Of a stretch of DNA of 64,000 nucleotides, positions 52,651 to 60,938 are shown piece after piece (within the stretch, counting starts at the first letter, position 1; the number at the start of each line of letters is the position of its first letter). The position numbers were made by a program, and so were the translations under genes. The notes below the pieces were generated by a model, which worked only from the letters and a program-made list of their open reading frames with translations, was not told the DNA's origin and did not search any database. The stretch covers positions 2,294,001 through 2,358,000 of the forward strand of contig NC_014100.1 in the NCBI RefSeq assembly GCF_000092285.1, in the 5' to 3' direction. This DNA comes from Caulobacter segnis ATCC 21756 (GTDB lineage: Bacteria; Pseudomonadota; Alphaproteobacteria; Caulobacterales; Caulobacteraceae).

Positions 52651-54105
52651 CTATCGCTTGATCTGACCCGCCAGATATTTGCGGATCGCCTCGCCGTAGG
52701 GCGGCCGCAAGCCGAGCATCGGCGCGATGTCCTTCTTCAGCTGCTGGAACACCGCTTTCCTGTGGCTGAACTCCAGGAAGCCGTCGTGGCCGTGATAGGC
52801 GCCCATGCCGGCTGGGCCAACGCCGCCGAACGGCAACTCTTCCTGGGCGACGTGGAAGATCACGTCGTTGACCGTGACCCCGCCGCTCGTCGTGCGCGCC
52901 AGAACCCGGTCCTTCTCGGCCTCGTCGGTCCCAAACCAGTACAGCGCGAGCGGTCGGTCGTGGGCGTTCACATAGTCCACGGCCTCGTCGATCGTGCGAT
53001 AGCTCTTCACCGGCAGGACCGGACCGAAGATCTCCTCCTGCATGACCTTCATGTCGTCGGTCGGATCGATGATCAGGGTCGGAGCGATCTTGCGATGCTC
53101 CTGCTGCGACAGGTCCTCGCCGCCCGGATTGATCTCGACCACGCGCGCGCCCTTGGCCTTGGCGTCGTCGACATAGCCCTTCACCCGGTCGTAGTGCCGC
53201 TGGGCGACCAGCGCCGTATAGTCGGGATTATCCTTCAGCGTCGGGAAGTAGCGGCCGACGGCCGCCTTGGCCTCGGCGACGAAGGTCTCGACGTCCTCCT
53301 GGGGAGCCAGGACATAGTCGGGGGCCAGGCAGATCTGGCCGGCGTTCAGGGTCTTGCCGTTCATGATCCGAGCGGCGGCGGTGGCCAGGTCGGCGCCGCG
53401 CGACAGGATCACCGGGCTCTTGCCGCCCAGCTCCAGCGTCACCGGCACCAAGTTCTCGGCCGCGGCGCGCATCACGTGACGGGCCACCGAGGTCGCGCCG
53501 GTGAACACCAGGTGGTCGAAGGCCAGGCCCGAGAACGCCTGTCCGACTTCCGGCCCGCCGACGAACACGGCGACCTCTTCCTCGTCGAAGGCCTCGGCGA
53601 ACATCGCCTTCAGCAGCTCGGACGTGGCGGGGGTGTATTCCGAGGGCTTGATCATCGCCCGGTTACCGGCGGCGAAGATGCCCGCCAGCGGCGCGAAGGT
53701 CAGGTTGACGGGGAAATTCCACGGGCTGATGACGCCGACTACGCCCTTGGGCTGGTACTGCACCGCGGCCTTGGCCCCGAACAGACCCAGGATCGCCGGG
53801 GTGGTCCTGCGCTTCTGCGGCCGCATCCATTTGGCGACGTTCTCACGGGCGAACTTCAGCGGTCCGATCGAGCCAGCGACGTCGGTCAGGGCCGTCGCCT
53901 CGGGCGAGCGCGACCCGAAGTCCGCGTTCACGGCCTTTGCGATCTCCGCCTGGTGGCCGATCAGCAGGTCGATCGACCGGTTCAGCCAGTCGACGCGCTT
54001 TTCCACGCTGGGCGGACCGTCGCGCAGATGCGCGGCCTTCTGGCGGCTGAGCACCTCGTTCATGGTCGCCTTGTGGGCGTCCAACGGGTTCATTGGAGCG
54101 TTCAT
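52651..54105 (-). CDS. aldehyde dehydrogenase, coniferyl aldehyde dehydrogenase type
   Basis: A 484-aa class 3-like ALDH. VISPWNFPVNLTFAPL near residue 125, VFTGATSVARHVM, catalytic Glu in LELGGKSPVIL and Cys in NAGQICLAPDYVL, and EEIFGPVLPVKSY. The sequence matches the CalB-like coniferyl aldehyde dehydrogenases of Proteobacteria, oxidising aromatic aldehydes to acids with NAD(P). GGGAGG precedes the ATG. Divergent from dgcB across a 195-nt gap. Confidence 0.9.
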   Translation of the reverse strand: MNAPMNPLDAHKATMNEVLSRQKAAHLRDGPPSVEKRVDWLNRSIDLLIGHQAEIAKAVNADFGSRSPEATALTDVAGSIGPLKFARENVAKWMRPQKRRTTPAILGLFGAKAAVQYQPKGVVGVISPWNFPVNLTFAPLAGIFAAGNRAMIKPSEYTPATSELLKAMFAEAFDEEEVAVFVGGPEVGQAFSGLAFDHLVFTGATSVARHVMRAAAENLVPVTLELGGKSPVILSRGADLATAAARIMNGKTLNAGQICLAPDYVLAPQEDVETFVAEAKAAVGRYFPTLKDNPDYTALVAQRHYDRVKGYVDDAKAKGARVVEINPGGEDLSQQEHRKIAPTLIIDPTDDMKVMQEEIFGPVLPVKSYRTIDEAVDYVNAHDRPLALYWFGTDEAEKDRVLARTTSGGVTVNDVIFHVAQEELPFGGVGPAGMGAYHGHDGFLEFSHRKAVFQQLKKDIAPMLGLRPPYGEAIRKYLAGQIKR

Positions 54106-54206
54106 CTCTCGCCTCCCATGGCTGGCGCGACGCTCGTGGCGCAGCGCTCATCTTATCATCGTTCACCATGCGTGAGCGTGCGTTCGCGCGCAAGCAAACC
54201 TTGCTC

Positions 54207-54228
54207 GTTCTTAACGGGTCGTAAGAAC
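54207..54228. promoter_or_regulatory. candidate operator dyad upstream of dgcB
   Basis: Perfect inverted repeat GTTCTTA/TAAGAAC with an 8-bp GC-rich spacer (22 bp, two helical turns), 72 nt before the dgcB ATG. It is AT-rich against a GC-rich background, like a dimeric regulator site; an RNA hairpin in the leader is an alternative. Confidence 0.45.
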
Positions 54229-54300
54229 TCTACCGTCTAGTCTCCGTGTCCATGCGATCGGCCTTTCCCCGACGGAAAGGACGGACGGGGGATAAGAGAA

Positions 54301-55362
54301 ATGTCGGAAGTCGAAACCGCGCTGCGCGGCCCTGAAGCCTATAAGGTCGCCTCGCGCGCGCTGGAGCTGATGGAGCGCCACCAAGTGTGGCCGACCGCGC
54401 TGAATTTCGAGCTCTGGACGCACTATGTCGCCGATCCCGACGGCCCCCTCGCCCGTGAACTGACCCGGCTGATCTCGATCGGCGAGCCGATGACCGAGCT
54501 GGTCAGCGAGGAGCTGGCCGCGACCTACCTGCCCAAGGTGCGGCTGAACGACCAGATCCGCGACGCCGGCGACATCCTCTCCAAGGAACTGGAGGCCGTC
54601 GCCAAGGCCATCCAGAACGCCCAGAAATCCAACGCCGCCTTCGGCAAGGAACTGGCGGGCGCGACCAAGAACCTCGACAAGTCCACCGACGTCGAGGCCA
54701 TCAAGGTCGTCGTCTCGAACCTGGCCGACGCCACCCGCCGCGTGCATCGCGAGAACCAGTCGCTGGAATCCCGTCTGGCGGAATCGACCTCCGAGGTCGA
54801 ACGCCTGCGCGAACACCTCGAACAGGTCCGCCGCGAAGCCACCACGGACGGCCTCACCAACCTCGCCAACCGCAAGGCCTTCGACGAGGAACTGGACCGC
54901 GCCTGCGCCGAGGCCGACCGCCAGGGCACCCCGCTGTGCCTTGCCGTCCTCGACATCGACCATTTCAAGGGCTTCAACGACACCTGGGGCCACCAGACCG
55001 GCGACCAGGTCATCCGTTACGTCGCCTCGGTGATCGGTCGTGTCGCCGCCCCGCCGCGCTTCGCCGCCCGCTACGGCGGCGAGGAATTCGCCATGATCTT
55101 CCCGCGTGAGAATTCGGCGGTCATCGCCGCCTCGCTCGAGGAAATCCGCGTCGAGGTGTCCTCGCGCATGCTCAAGCGCCGCTCGACCAACGAGGACCTG
55201 GGCGCGATCACCATCTCGTCGGGCTTCGCCGAGCGTCGCCCGGGCGAAAGCGGCCACTCGATCATGGAACGCGCCGACGCGGCCCTCTATGCGTCCAAGC
55301 GCAACGGCCGCAACCGCGTGACGGCGGCCGAGGGCATGCCCGCCTCGGCGAACGCAGCCTAG
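54301..55362 (+). CDS. dgcB: DgcB-type diguanylate cyclase
   Basis: A 353-aa soluble protein. Residues about 1-140 form an alpha-helical DgcB-like sensory region, followed by a heptad-rich coiled coil at about 145-180 (ENQSLESRLAESTSEVERL), then a GGDEF domain from TTDGLTNLANRKAF with intact RYGGEEF. The I-site position 5 residues before GGEEF reads APPR instead of RxxD, so product inhibition through the canonical site is not expected. In C. crescentus, DgcB makes c-di-GMP for holdfast and surface attachment. Confidence 0.92.
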   Translation: MSEVETALRGPEAYKVASRALELMERHQVWPTALNFELWTHYVADPDGPLARELTRLISIGEPMTELVSEELAATYLPKVRLNDQIRDAGDILSKELEAVAKAIQNAQKSNAAFGKELAGATKNLDKSTDVEAIKVVVSNLADATRRVHRENQSLESRLAESTSEVERLREHLEQVRREATTDGLTNLANRKAFDEELDRACAEADRQGTPLCLAVLDIDHFKGFNDTWGHQTGDQVIRYVASVIGRVAAPPRFAARYGGEEFAMIFPRENSAVIAASLEEIRVEVSSRMLKRRSTNEDLGAITISSGFAERRPGESGHSIMERADAALYASKRNGRNRVTAAEGMPASANAA

Positions 55363-55387
55363 TCTCCCTCGACCCAATTTCGATAAG

Positions 55388-55418
55388 ACGCCGCCGATCC
55401 CGCATCGGCGGCGTTTTT
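55388..55418 (+). terminator. rho-independent terminator after dgcB
   Basis: 10-bp perfect stem CGCCGCCGAT/ATCGGCGGCG (11 with the flanking A-T), loop CCCGC, followed by five T. Twenty-five nt after the dgcB stop. Confidence 0.92.
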
Positions 55419-55498
55419 CGTTGAAGATTCCGCTAGCCTTCCCAAGGGGCAAAGGCGCCTAGACTCCTCCCCAAAGAGACGAAAGGGAGGTCAAGGCC

Positions 55499-56302
55499 GT
55501 GGACTACCAGAAGATCCGTGTCTCGACGCACGACGGCGTCGCCACCGTCACCCTCGCCGATCCAACCACGCTGAACGCCGCCAGCCTGGAGATCGCTCGC
55601 GAGCTGATCCACGCCTTCTCGTCCATCGCGGCCGGCAAGGTGGAGGCGCGCGCGGTGATCCTGACCGGCGAAGGCCGCGGCTTCTGCTCGGGCGCCAACC
55701 TGTCCGGCGGCGGCGCGGCCGGGCGCGAGCTGGATGTCGACGGCAAGCCCGATGCCGGCTCGGCGCTGGAGACCATCTACAATCCGCTGATGACCTTGCT
55801 GAAGGACTTCCCGCTGCCGATCGTGACGGCGGTGAACGGCCCGGCGGCCGGCGTCGGCTGCTCGATCGCCCTGATGGGCGACATCATCGTCGCGGCCGAG
55901 AGCGCCTACTTCCTACAGGCCTTCCGCCGGATCGGCCTGGTGCCCGACGGCGGCTCGACCTACCTGCTGCCCCGCCTGGTCGGCAAGGCGCGGGCCATGG
56001 AGATGATGCTGCTGGGCGACAAGGTGCCGGCGGCCACGGCGCTTCAGTGGGGTCTCGTCAATCGCTGCGTGCCGGACGACGAGCTGATCGGCGCGGCCAC
56101 CGCCATCGCCCAGGAGCTGGCGCGCGGCCCCGCGGCGCTCGGCGCGATCCGCAAGCTGGTCTGGGACAGCCTGGACGCCGACTGGACCGGCCAGCTGCAC
56201 GCCGAGCGCAAGGCCCAGAAGTTCGCCGGCAAGACCGAGGACTTCATCGAAGGCGTCAGCGCCTTCCTCCAGAAGCGCGCGGCGGCGTTCAAGGGGCGCT
56301 AA
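55499..56302 (+). CDS. enoyl-CoA hydratase/isomerase family protein
   Basis: A 267-aa crotonase from a GTG at 55499 with GGGAGG upstream. Oxyanion loops RGFCSGANLSGGG and NGPAAGVGCSIALMGDI, then AFRRIGLVPDGGSTYLLP, where an Asp takes the place of one usual catalytic Glu, as in PaaG-like isomerases. Possible roles are fatty acid or phenylacetate beta-oxidation. It overlaps the convergent DUF6165 gene by 4 nt. Confidence 0.9.
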   Translation: MDYQKIRVSTHDGVATVTLADPTTLNAASLEIARELIHAFSSIAAGKVEARAVILTGEGRGFCSGANLSGGGAAGRELDVDGKPDAGSALETIYNPLMTLLKDFPLPIVTAVNGPAAGVGCSIALMGDIIVAAESAYFLQAFRRIGLVPDGGSTYLLPRLVGKARAMEMMLLGDKVPAATALQWGLVNRCVPDDELIGAATAIAQELARGPAALGAIRKLVWDSLDADWTGQLHAERKAQKFAGKTEDFIEGVSAFLQKRAAAFKGR

Positions 56303-56694
56303 CCCGCCAGATAGGGCTTGTAACTCTTCTCCTCGACGATCTCGGAGCCGGCGGCTTCGTTGATCGCGCGCTTGATGGCGGCGCGGCGGTCGTTGTCGAT
56401 ATAGACGCGGCGCGCCAGGGCCACGAAGTCGGGGCCGAAGTCCTGGCGACGCTCGCAGTCGCGCTTGCCGTCCTCGATGTCCCAGAGGGCGGCGTTGACG
56501 GCGGTGAGCTCCTCGGTCAGGCGCGCGATCTCGGCCGTGTCGGGCAGGTGCTCGCGCGCGGTGGCCTCCAGCAGGGCCAGCTCCTTGCGGACATTGGCTT
56601 CCTTGGCCGGATCGCCGATCCGCTCGGCCTTGACCCGCAGGATGGTGATCTTGTCGACCAGTTCGCCCGCCGAGATCGGCGCGAGGATGGACAT
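56299..56694 (-). CDS. DUF6165 family protein
   Basis: A 131-aa, helical, charged protein beginning MSILAPISAGELVDKITILRVK, with ALLEATAREHLPDTAEIARLTEEL and WDIEDGKRDCERRQDFG. The family is unannotated but recurrently sits beside glycosyltransferase genes. Its ATG directly follows the stop of the GT9 gene, so the two are one unit. Confidence 0.85.
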   Translation of the reverse strand: MSILAPISAGELVDKITILRVKAERIGDPAKEANVRKELALLEATAREHLPDTAEIARLTEELTAVNAALWDIEDGKRDCERRQDFGPDFVALARRVYIDNDRRAAIKRAINEAAGSEIVEEKSYKPYLAG

Positions 56695-57666
56695 TCAGGA
56701 CGCTCCGGAAACCAGTTTCTCAAGGGCGGCCCAGACCGTGTCGAGCGGCAGGGCGTCCATGCCGCTTCCGTAGTCCTCCGCGACCAGCATCTCAAGCCGG
56801 GCGGCGGCGGGACGGAACTTCACGGCCTTGCGGCGGTCCTGCTGCAGCGACAGCAGGGGCGCGCCGCCGGCGGCCAGCATGTGGCCGGGTCCCGCGTCGT
56901 TGGCCACGCCCGCCGCCAGCCGTCCGGCTAGGGCGATAACCAGCAGCGGCCCTTTCACGGGAAGACCGTCAGTGCGATTGCGCTCAGTCTGGAGGGCTTG
57001 CGGGACCTCGCGGGCGGCGATCGCCGCGTCATCGGCCTCGTCGGGACCGAAGAAGAACACCGGCGTCCAGCCCCTGGCGACGATCCGGCGGGCCAGCTCC
57101 AGGTAGTTCTCCAGCGGCCAGCGCTTGTCCTGGCCGCCCGCGCCGGGCGCGAGGCCGACATAGGTCGAACCGGCGGGCAGCAGGATCTCAGCGGCCTTCA
57201 GGGCGTCGGGATTGGTCAGGGCCAGGGGCCTAGGCGCGCCCTGCCCGTTCGTCGCCAGCGACAGCAGCCGCGCAAGCCGGTCGGCGACCGCGACGGGCCA
57301 ATCCTGGCTCCGCGCCAGCCGCGCCGCCGAGACGAAGCGTCCGGCCGCTCCGCGCCGGGCGACGCCGCTGCGCCGCAGGTTCTCCTGGGTGTCGATGACG
57401 AGGTCGAACTTCCGACCGCAAAAGGGTCTGGACCAAGGCAGGCTGTCGCGCGCCTTCGCGCCGTTAGCCCCCTCCAGGATCACCTCGTCGATATAGCCCT
57501 GGACCACGGCCTTCAGCGGCCCGGCATAGACGGTCTCGCCCTTGGCCGCGCACCAGCTGATCCGCGCGTCCGGAAACGCCGCGCGCAGGCCGGCGATGAA
57601 GGGCAGCTTGATCAGCCCGTCGCCGATCACCTCGCCCATCGAATAGATCAGAACCGTCTTGACCAT
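56695..57666 (-). CDS. glycosyltransferase family 9 (heptosyltransferase-like)
   Basis: A 323-aa GT-B protein. N-terminal VLIYSMGEVIGDGLIKLPFIAGLRAAFPDARI, nucleotide-sugar region VGLAPGAGGQDKRWPLENYLELA near residue 170 and ANDAGPGHMLAAGGAPLLSL near 255. Resembles ADP-heptose transferases of LPS core synthesis, but the usual D/E in GDGL is shifted, so sugar specificity is uncertain. Coupled to DUF6165. Confidence 0.87.
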   Translation of the reverse strand: MVKTVLIYSMGEVIGDGLIKLPFIAGLRAAFPDARISWCAAKGETVYAGPLKAVVQGYIDEVILEGANGAKARDSLPWSRPFCGRKFDLVIDTQENLRRSGVARRGAAGRFVSAARLARSQDWPVAVADRLARLLSLATNGQGAPRPLALTNPDALKAAEILLPAGSTYVGLAPGAGGQDKRWPLENYLELARRIVARGWTPVFFFGPDEADDAAIAAREVPQALQTERNRTDGLPVKGPLLVIALAGRLAAGVANDAGPGHMLAAGGAPLLSLQQDRRKAVKFRPAAARLEMLVAEDYGSGMDALPLDTVWAALEKLVSGAS

Positions 57667-57708
57667 GGCCGGGCTTAGGCCGCCCGGCGCGCTCCGGTCA
57701 ATGCGCGA

Positions 57709-57909
57709 TCAGACAGCGACCGGGCACTCGGCCGGGATCGCGACGAAAGTCCCCTCCGCGCGACGCTTCTCGAAGTGCTTCTGGGCGCAGCCGCCCGAGC
57801 ACAGGAGGCCGGTGTCCGACCAGTAGAGCGGCGCCTCGTCCTCGTGCTTGAAGCGCGGGGAGCCCCACGGCAGGCCGCATTCGACGCACGACGGGGTCTT
57901 GGCCAGCAT
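57709..57909 (-). CDS. small Cys-rich, probable zinc-binding protein
   Basis: A 66-aa protein with CVECGLPWG near residue 8 and CSGGCAQKHFEKR near 37, a C-x2-C / C-x3-C arrangement like a small zinc ribbon. Its ATG overlaps the sufA stop (TAATG), so it is translated with the suf operon. The cysteine pattern could also bind an Fe-S cluster. I recognise no named family. Confidence 0.75.
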   Translation of the reverse strand: MLAKTPSCVECGLPWGSPRFKHEDEAPLYWSDTGLLCSGGCAQKHFEKRRAEGTFVAIPAECPVAV

Positions 57910-58301
57910 TACTCGTGAACCTCGGCGGCGGGCTGGATCGTGACGCTCTCGCCGCAGCCGCAGGCGTCGGTCTCGTTGGGATTGTGGAACACGAACTTCG
58001 AGGACAGCTTGCTGACCTCGTAGTCGATTTCCGTGCCGATCAGGAACAGCACCGCCTTGGGCTCGATCAGGATCGTGACGCCCTTGTCCTCGACCACCTC
58101 GTCGATCGGGCCCTTCGTCTCGGCATATTCGAAGACGTATTCCTGGCCGGCGCAGCCGCCGTTCTTCACGCCGACGCGCAGGCCGACATAGGGCTTGTCG
58201 GCCTTGTCCATGATCGCCTTCACGCGCGCGGCCGCGGCGTCGGTCAGGGTGACGACCTTGGGGCGCGGACGGCGGGGACGTGCGGTGATCGCGGTTTCCA
58301 T
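57909..58301 (-). CDS. sufA: SufA/ErpA-type Fe-S cluster carrier
   Basis: A 130-aa A-type carrier from the ATG at 58301. Conserved cysteines occur in NGGCAGQEYVFEY and, near the C-terminus, DACGCGESV. It receives Fe-S clusters from SufBCD and passes them to apoproteins. Last classical suf gene in this leftward operon. Confidence 0.93.
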   Translation of the reverse strand: METAITARPRRPRPKVVTLTDAAAARVKAIMDKADKPYVGLRVGVKNGGCAGQEYVFEYAETKGPIDEVVEDKGVTILIEPKAVLFLIGTEIDYEVSKLSSKFVFHNPNETDACGCGESVTIQPAAEVHE

Positions 58302-58315
58302 GGCGTTTGAACCGA

Positions 58316-58675
58316 TCAGAACATGTTCAGTTGCAGCTTGGCCTCGTCGCTCATGCGCGAGGAATCCCACGGCGGATCGAAGACGAGATCCACCGTGCAG
58401 GACTTCAGGTCCGGGATCTCCAGAACCGCGTCCTTGACCCAGCCCGGCATTTCGCCGGCCACCGGGCAGCCCGGCGCGGTCAGGGTCATCTCGATGGCCA
58501 CGTCCTTGTCGTCCGAGACGTCGACCTTGTAGATCAAGCCCAGCTCATAGATGTCGACCGGGATCTCCGGGTCGTAGACCGTCTTCAGCTTCTCGATCAG
58601 CTGGTCGGTCAGCCGATTCAGCTCGTCCTGCGACAGGGCGGAAGCGGGTTCGGGAACGGCGGCGGCGTCGGTCAT
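58316..58675 (-). CDS. SUF-system MIP18/DUF59 protein (SufT-like)
   Basis: A 119-aa protein from the ATG at 58675. DUF59 core VYDPEIPVDIYELGLIYKVDV, TLTAPGCPVAGEMPGWV (conserved Cys) and VFDPPWDSSRMSDEAK. Members assist cluster maturation, especially when the A-type carriers are limiting. Lies between sufS and sufA, the usual alphaproteobacterial order. Confidence 0.9.
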   Translation of the reverse strand: MTDAAAVPEPASALSQDELNRLTDQLIEKLKTVYDPEIPVDIYELGLIYKVDVSDDKDVAIEMTLTAPGCPVAGEMPGWVKDAVLEIPDLKSCTVDLVFDPPWDSSRMSDEAKLQLNMF

Positions 58676-58683
58676 GAAGCGGC

Positions 58684-59910
58684 TCAACTGAAGAAACTGC
58701 GGGCCTTGGCCAGCGCGTCCACGAACGCGTCGGCTTCGGCCTCTGTGTTATATAGGGCGAACGAGGCCCGGGCGCTCGATGTCACGCCGAAACGGCGCAT
58801 CAAGGGCTCGGCGCAGTGCGTGCCGGCGCGCACGGCGACACCGTAGCGGTCCAGCACCTGGGCGATGTCGTGGGCGTGGGCGCCCTCGACCGTGAAGGAC
58901 AGCACCGCGCCCTTGCCAGGCGCCTCGCCCAGGATCCGCACGCCGTTGACGCCGCGCAGCCGCTCGGCGACCCGCTCATAGAGGGCGTGTTCGTGGGCGA
59001 AGATCGCGTCGCGATCCAGGCCGTTCAGCCACTCGATCGCCGCGCCCAGGCCCACGGCCTCCAGGATCGCCGGAGTGCCGGCCTCGAAGCGGTGCGGCGG
59101 GTCGGCGTAGGTGATCCGATCCAACGCCACCGAGCCGATCATCTCGCCGCCGCCCTGGTACGGCGGCAGGGCCGCCAGGCGCTCGGCCTTGCCGTAGAGC
59201 ACGCCGATCCCGGTCGGACCGTACAACTTGTGGCCGGAGAAGACGTAGTAGTCGACGTCCAGCGCCTTCACGTCGACCTTGGTGTGGACTACGCCCTGGC
59301 AGCCGTCCAGCAGCACCGGCGCGCCGGCCGCGTGGGCCAAGCGGACGATCTCGGCCACGTCGTTGACCGTGCCCAGCACGTTCGACATGTGGGTGACGGC
59401 GACCATCTTGGTCTTCTCGGACAGCAGACCCTTGTAGGCCTCCACGTCCAGGCGCCCGTCTTCCAGCACCGGAATGAACTTCAGGACGACGCCCTTGCGC
59501 TCGCGCAGGAAGTGCCACGGCACGATGTTGGCGTGGTGCTCCATCTCCGAGAGCACGATCTCGTCGCCGGCGTTCAGCGACAGGCCGAACGAGCTGGCGA
59601 CCAGATTCACCGCCTCGGTCGCGCTCTTGGTCCAGACGACCTCGTCGCGCTCGGCGTTGATGAAGCGCGCGACGGTTTCCCGCGCCTTTTCATGGGCTTC
59701 GGTCGTTTCGTTCGCGAGCGTGTGCAGGCCGCGATGGACGTTGGCGTACGAGGTGCGGGCCAGGCCCATCATGGCGTCCAGCACCGCGTCCGGCTTCTGG
59801 GCGCTGGCGGCGCTGTCGAGATAAATCAACGGCTTGCCGTGGACTTCTCGCGCCAGGATCGGGAACTGGGCGCGGATCGCGGCGACGTCGTAGGGCGCGT
59901 CAAAGGCCAT
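58684..59910 (-). CDS. sufS: SufS cysteine desulfurase
   Basis: A 408-aa PLP enzyme (group II). Lys in FSGHKLYGPTGIGVL, catalytic Cys in RAGTHCAEPLMRRF, and DEIVLSEMEHHANIVPW. It provides persulfide sulfur for SufBCD assembly. Stop of sufD overlaps its ATG. A second, IscS-type desulfurase lies at the far end of the same cluster. Confidence 0.95.
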   Translation of the reverse strand: MAFDAPYDVAAIRAQFPILAREVHGKPLIYLDSAASAQKPDAVLDAMMGLARTSYANVHRGLHTLANETTEAHEKARETVARFINAERDEVVWTKSATEAVNLVASSFGLSLNAGDEIVLSEMEHHANIVPWHFLRERKGVVLKFIPVLEDGRLDVEAYKGLLSEKTKMVAVTHMSNVLGTVNDVAEIVRLAHAAGAPVLLDGCQGVVHTKVDVKALDVDYYVFSGHKLYGPTGIGVLYGKAERLAALPPYQGGGEMIGSVALDRITYADPPHRFEAGTPAILEAVGLGAAIEWLNGLDRDAIFAHEHALYERVAERLRGVNGVRILGEAPGKGAVLSFTVEGAHAHDIAQVLDRYGVAVRAGTHCAEPLMRRFGVTSSARASFALYNTEAEADAFVDALAKARSFFS

Positions 59911-60938
59911 CAGGCGTCGCTCCCCAGCTTGCGGGCGACCCAGGCGGCGGCGACCGCGCGCGCGCCCTCGTGCTCGATCCGCTCGATCACTTCACCGACG
60001 AAGGCCACGGTCAGCATGGCCTTGGCGTCCGCCTCGGGGATGCCGCGCTGCTTGGCGTAGAACAGCACCTCGTCGTCCAGCGCGCCGATCGTGTTGCCGT
60101 GGGCGCAGGAGACGTCGTCGGCGAAGATCAGCAGTTCTGGCTTGGCGTCGATCTCGGCCTTGTCCGACAGGATCAGGGCGTGGTGGCCCATCCGCGCGTC
60201 GGTCTGGTCGGCGCCCTTCTCGACGACAATCCGCCCCTGGAAGACGCCGCGCGCCTGATCGGTCACCATGCCCTTGGTCAGCTGGCTGGTGACGCCGTCG
60301 AGACCACCGTGGGTCACGACGCTGGTCAGGTCGGCGTGGCGTTGCGCATCGAGCAGATAGGCGCCGTCGAGGCGGACCTCGGCATGGGCGCCGGGGTGGC
60401 GGACGCGGGTTTCGATCCGCTGGCGACGTGCGCCGGAGGTCAAAACGGTCTGGGCGAACTTGGCGCCGGGGGCCAGGGCGACCTCGGCGGTGACGACGTT
60501 GACGGCCTCGGCCTCGTCGTCGACCAGCACGATCCGCTCCAGCGAGGCGCCCTCGCCCACGGCGATGTCGAGCGCGACGTCGGAGACATAAGCCCCGGCG
60601 CGGCCTTCGTGGCTTTCCAGCAGGACGAGGCTCTCGCCCGGCTTCACCACCAGGGCGTGGCTGGCGCCCTGCGAAGCCTTGTCGGCCAGGGCGACGAAGC
60701 GCAGGGCCACGACGCCCGAGGCGACGTCGGAGGCGCCCGCGCGGCGTCCGTTGACGAACAGGGTCTCGGCGTCGGCCAGGCCCGCGAACGGACCGGCCGG
60801 AACCTCGCCGTCATGCGCCGGCGCGACCGGTGGCAGAACCTTCAGCAGGCCCCGCAGGTCGGTCCAGCGCCAGTCCTCGTCGCGCCGCGACGGCAGCGCC
60901 GAGAGGTCGCCGGTCTTGAGGGCGGTCGAAAGGGTCAA
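59910..60938 (-). CDS. sufD: SufD scaffold subunit
   Basis: A 342-aa beta-helix protein. DEDWRWTDLRGLLKVLPP near residue 20, and the C-terminal DDVSCAHGNTIGALDDEVLFYAKQRGIPEADAKAML with the His equivalent of the SufD cluster ligand (SCAHG). Partner of SufB and SufC. Its start overlaps the sufC stop by 4 nt. Confidence 0.95.
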   Translation of the reverse strand: MTLSTALKTGDLSALPSRRDEDWRWTDLRGLLKVLPPVAPAHDGEVPAGPFAGLADAETLFVNGRRAGASDVASGVVALRFVALADKASQGASHALVVKPGESLVLLESHEGRAGAYVSDVALDIAVGEGASLERIVLVDDEAEAVNVVTAEVALAPGAKFAQTVLTSGARRQRIETRVRHPGAHAEVRLDGAYLLDAQRHADLTSVVTHGGLDGVTSQLTKGMVTDQARGVFQGRIVVEKGADQTDARMGHHALILSDKAEIDAKPELLIFADDVSCAHGNTIGALDDEVLFYAKQRGIPEADAKAMLTVAFVGEVIERIEHEGARAVAAAWVARKLGSDA

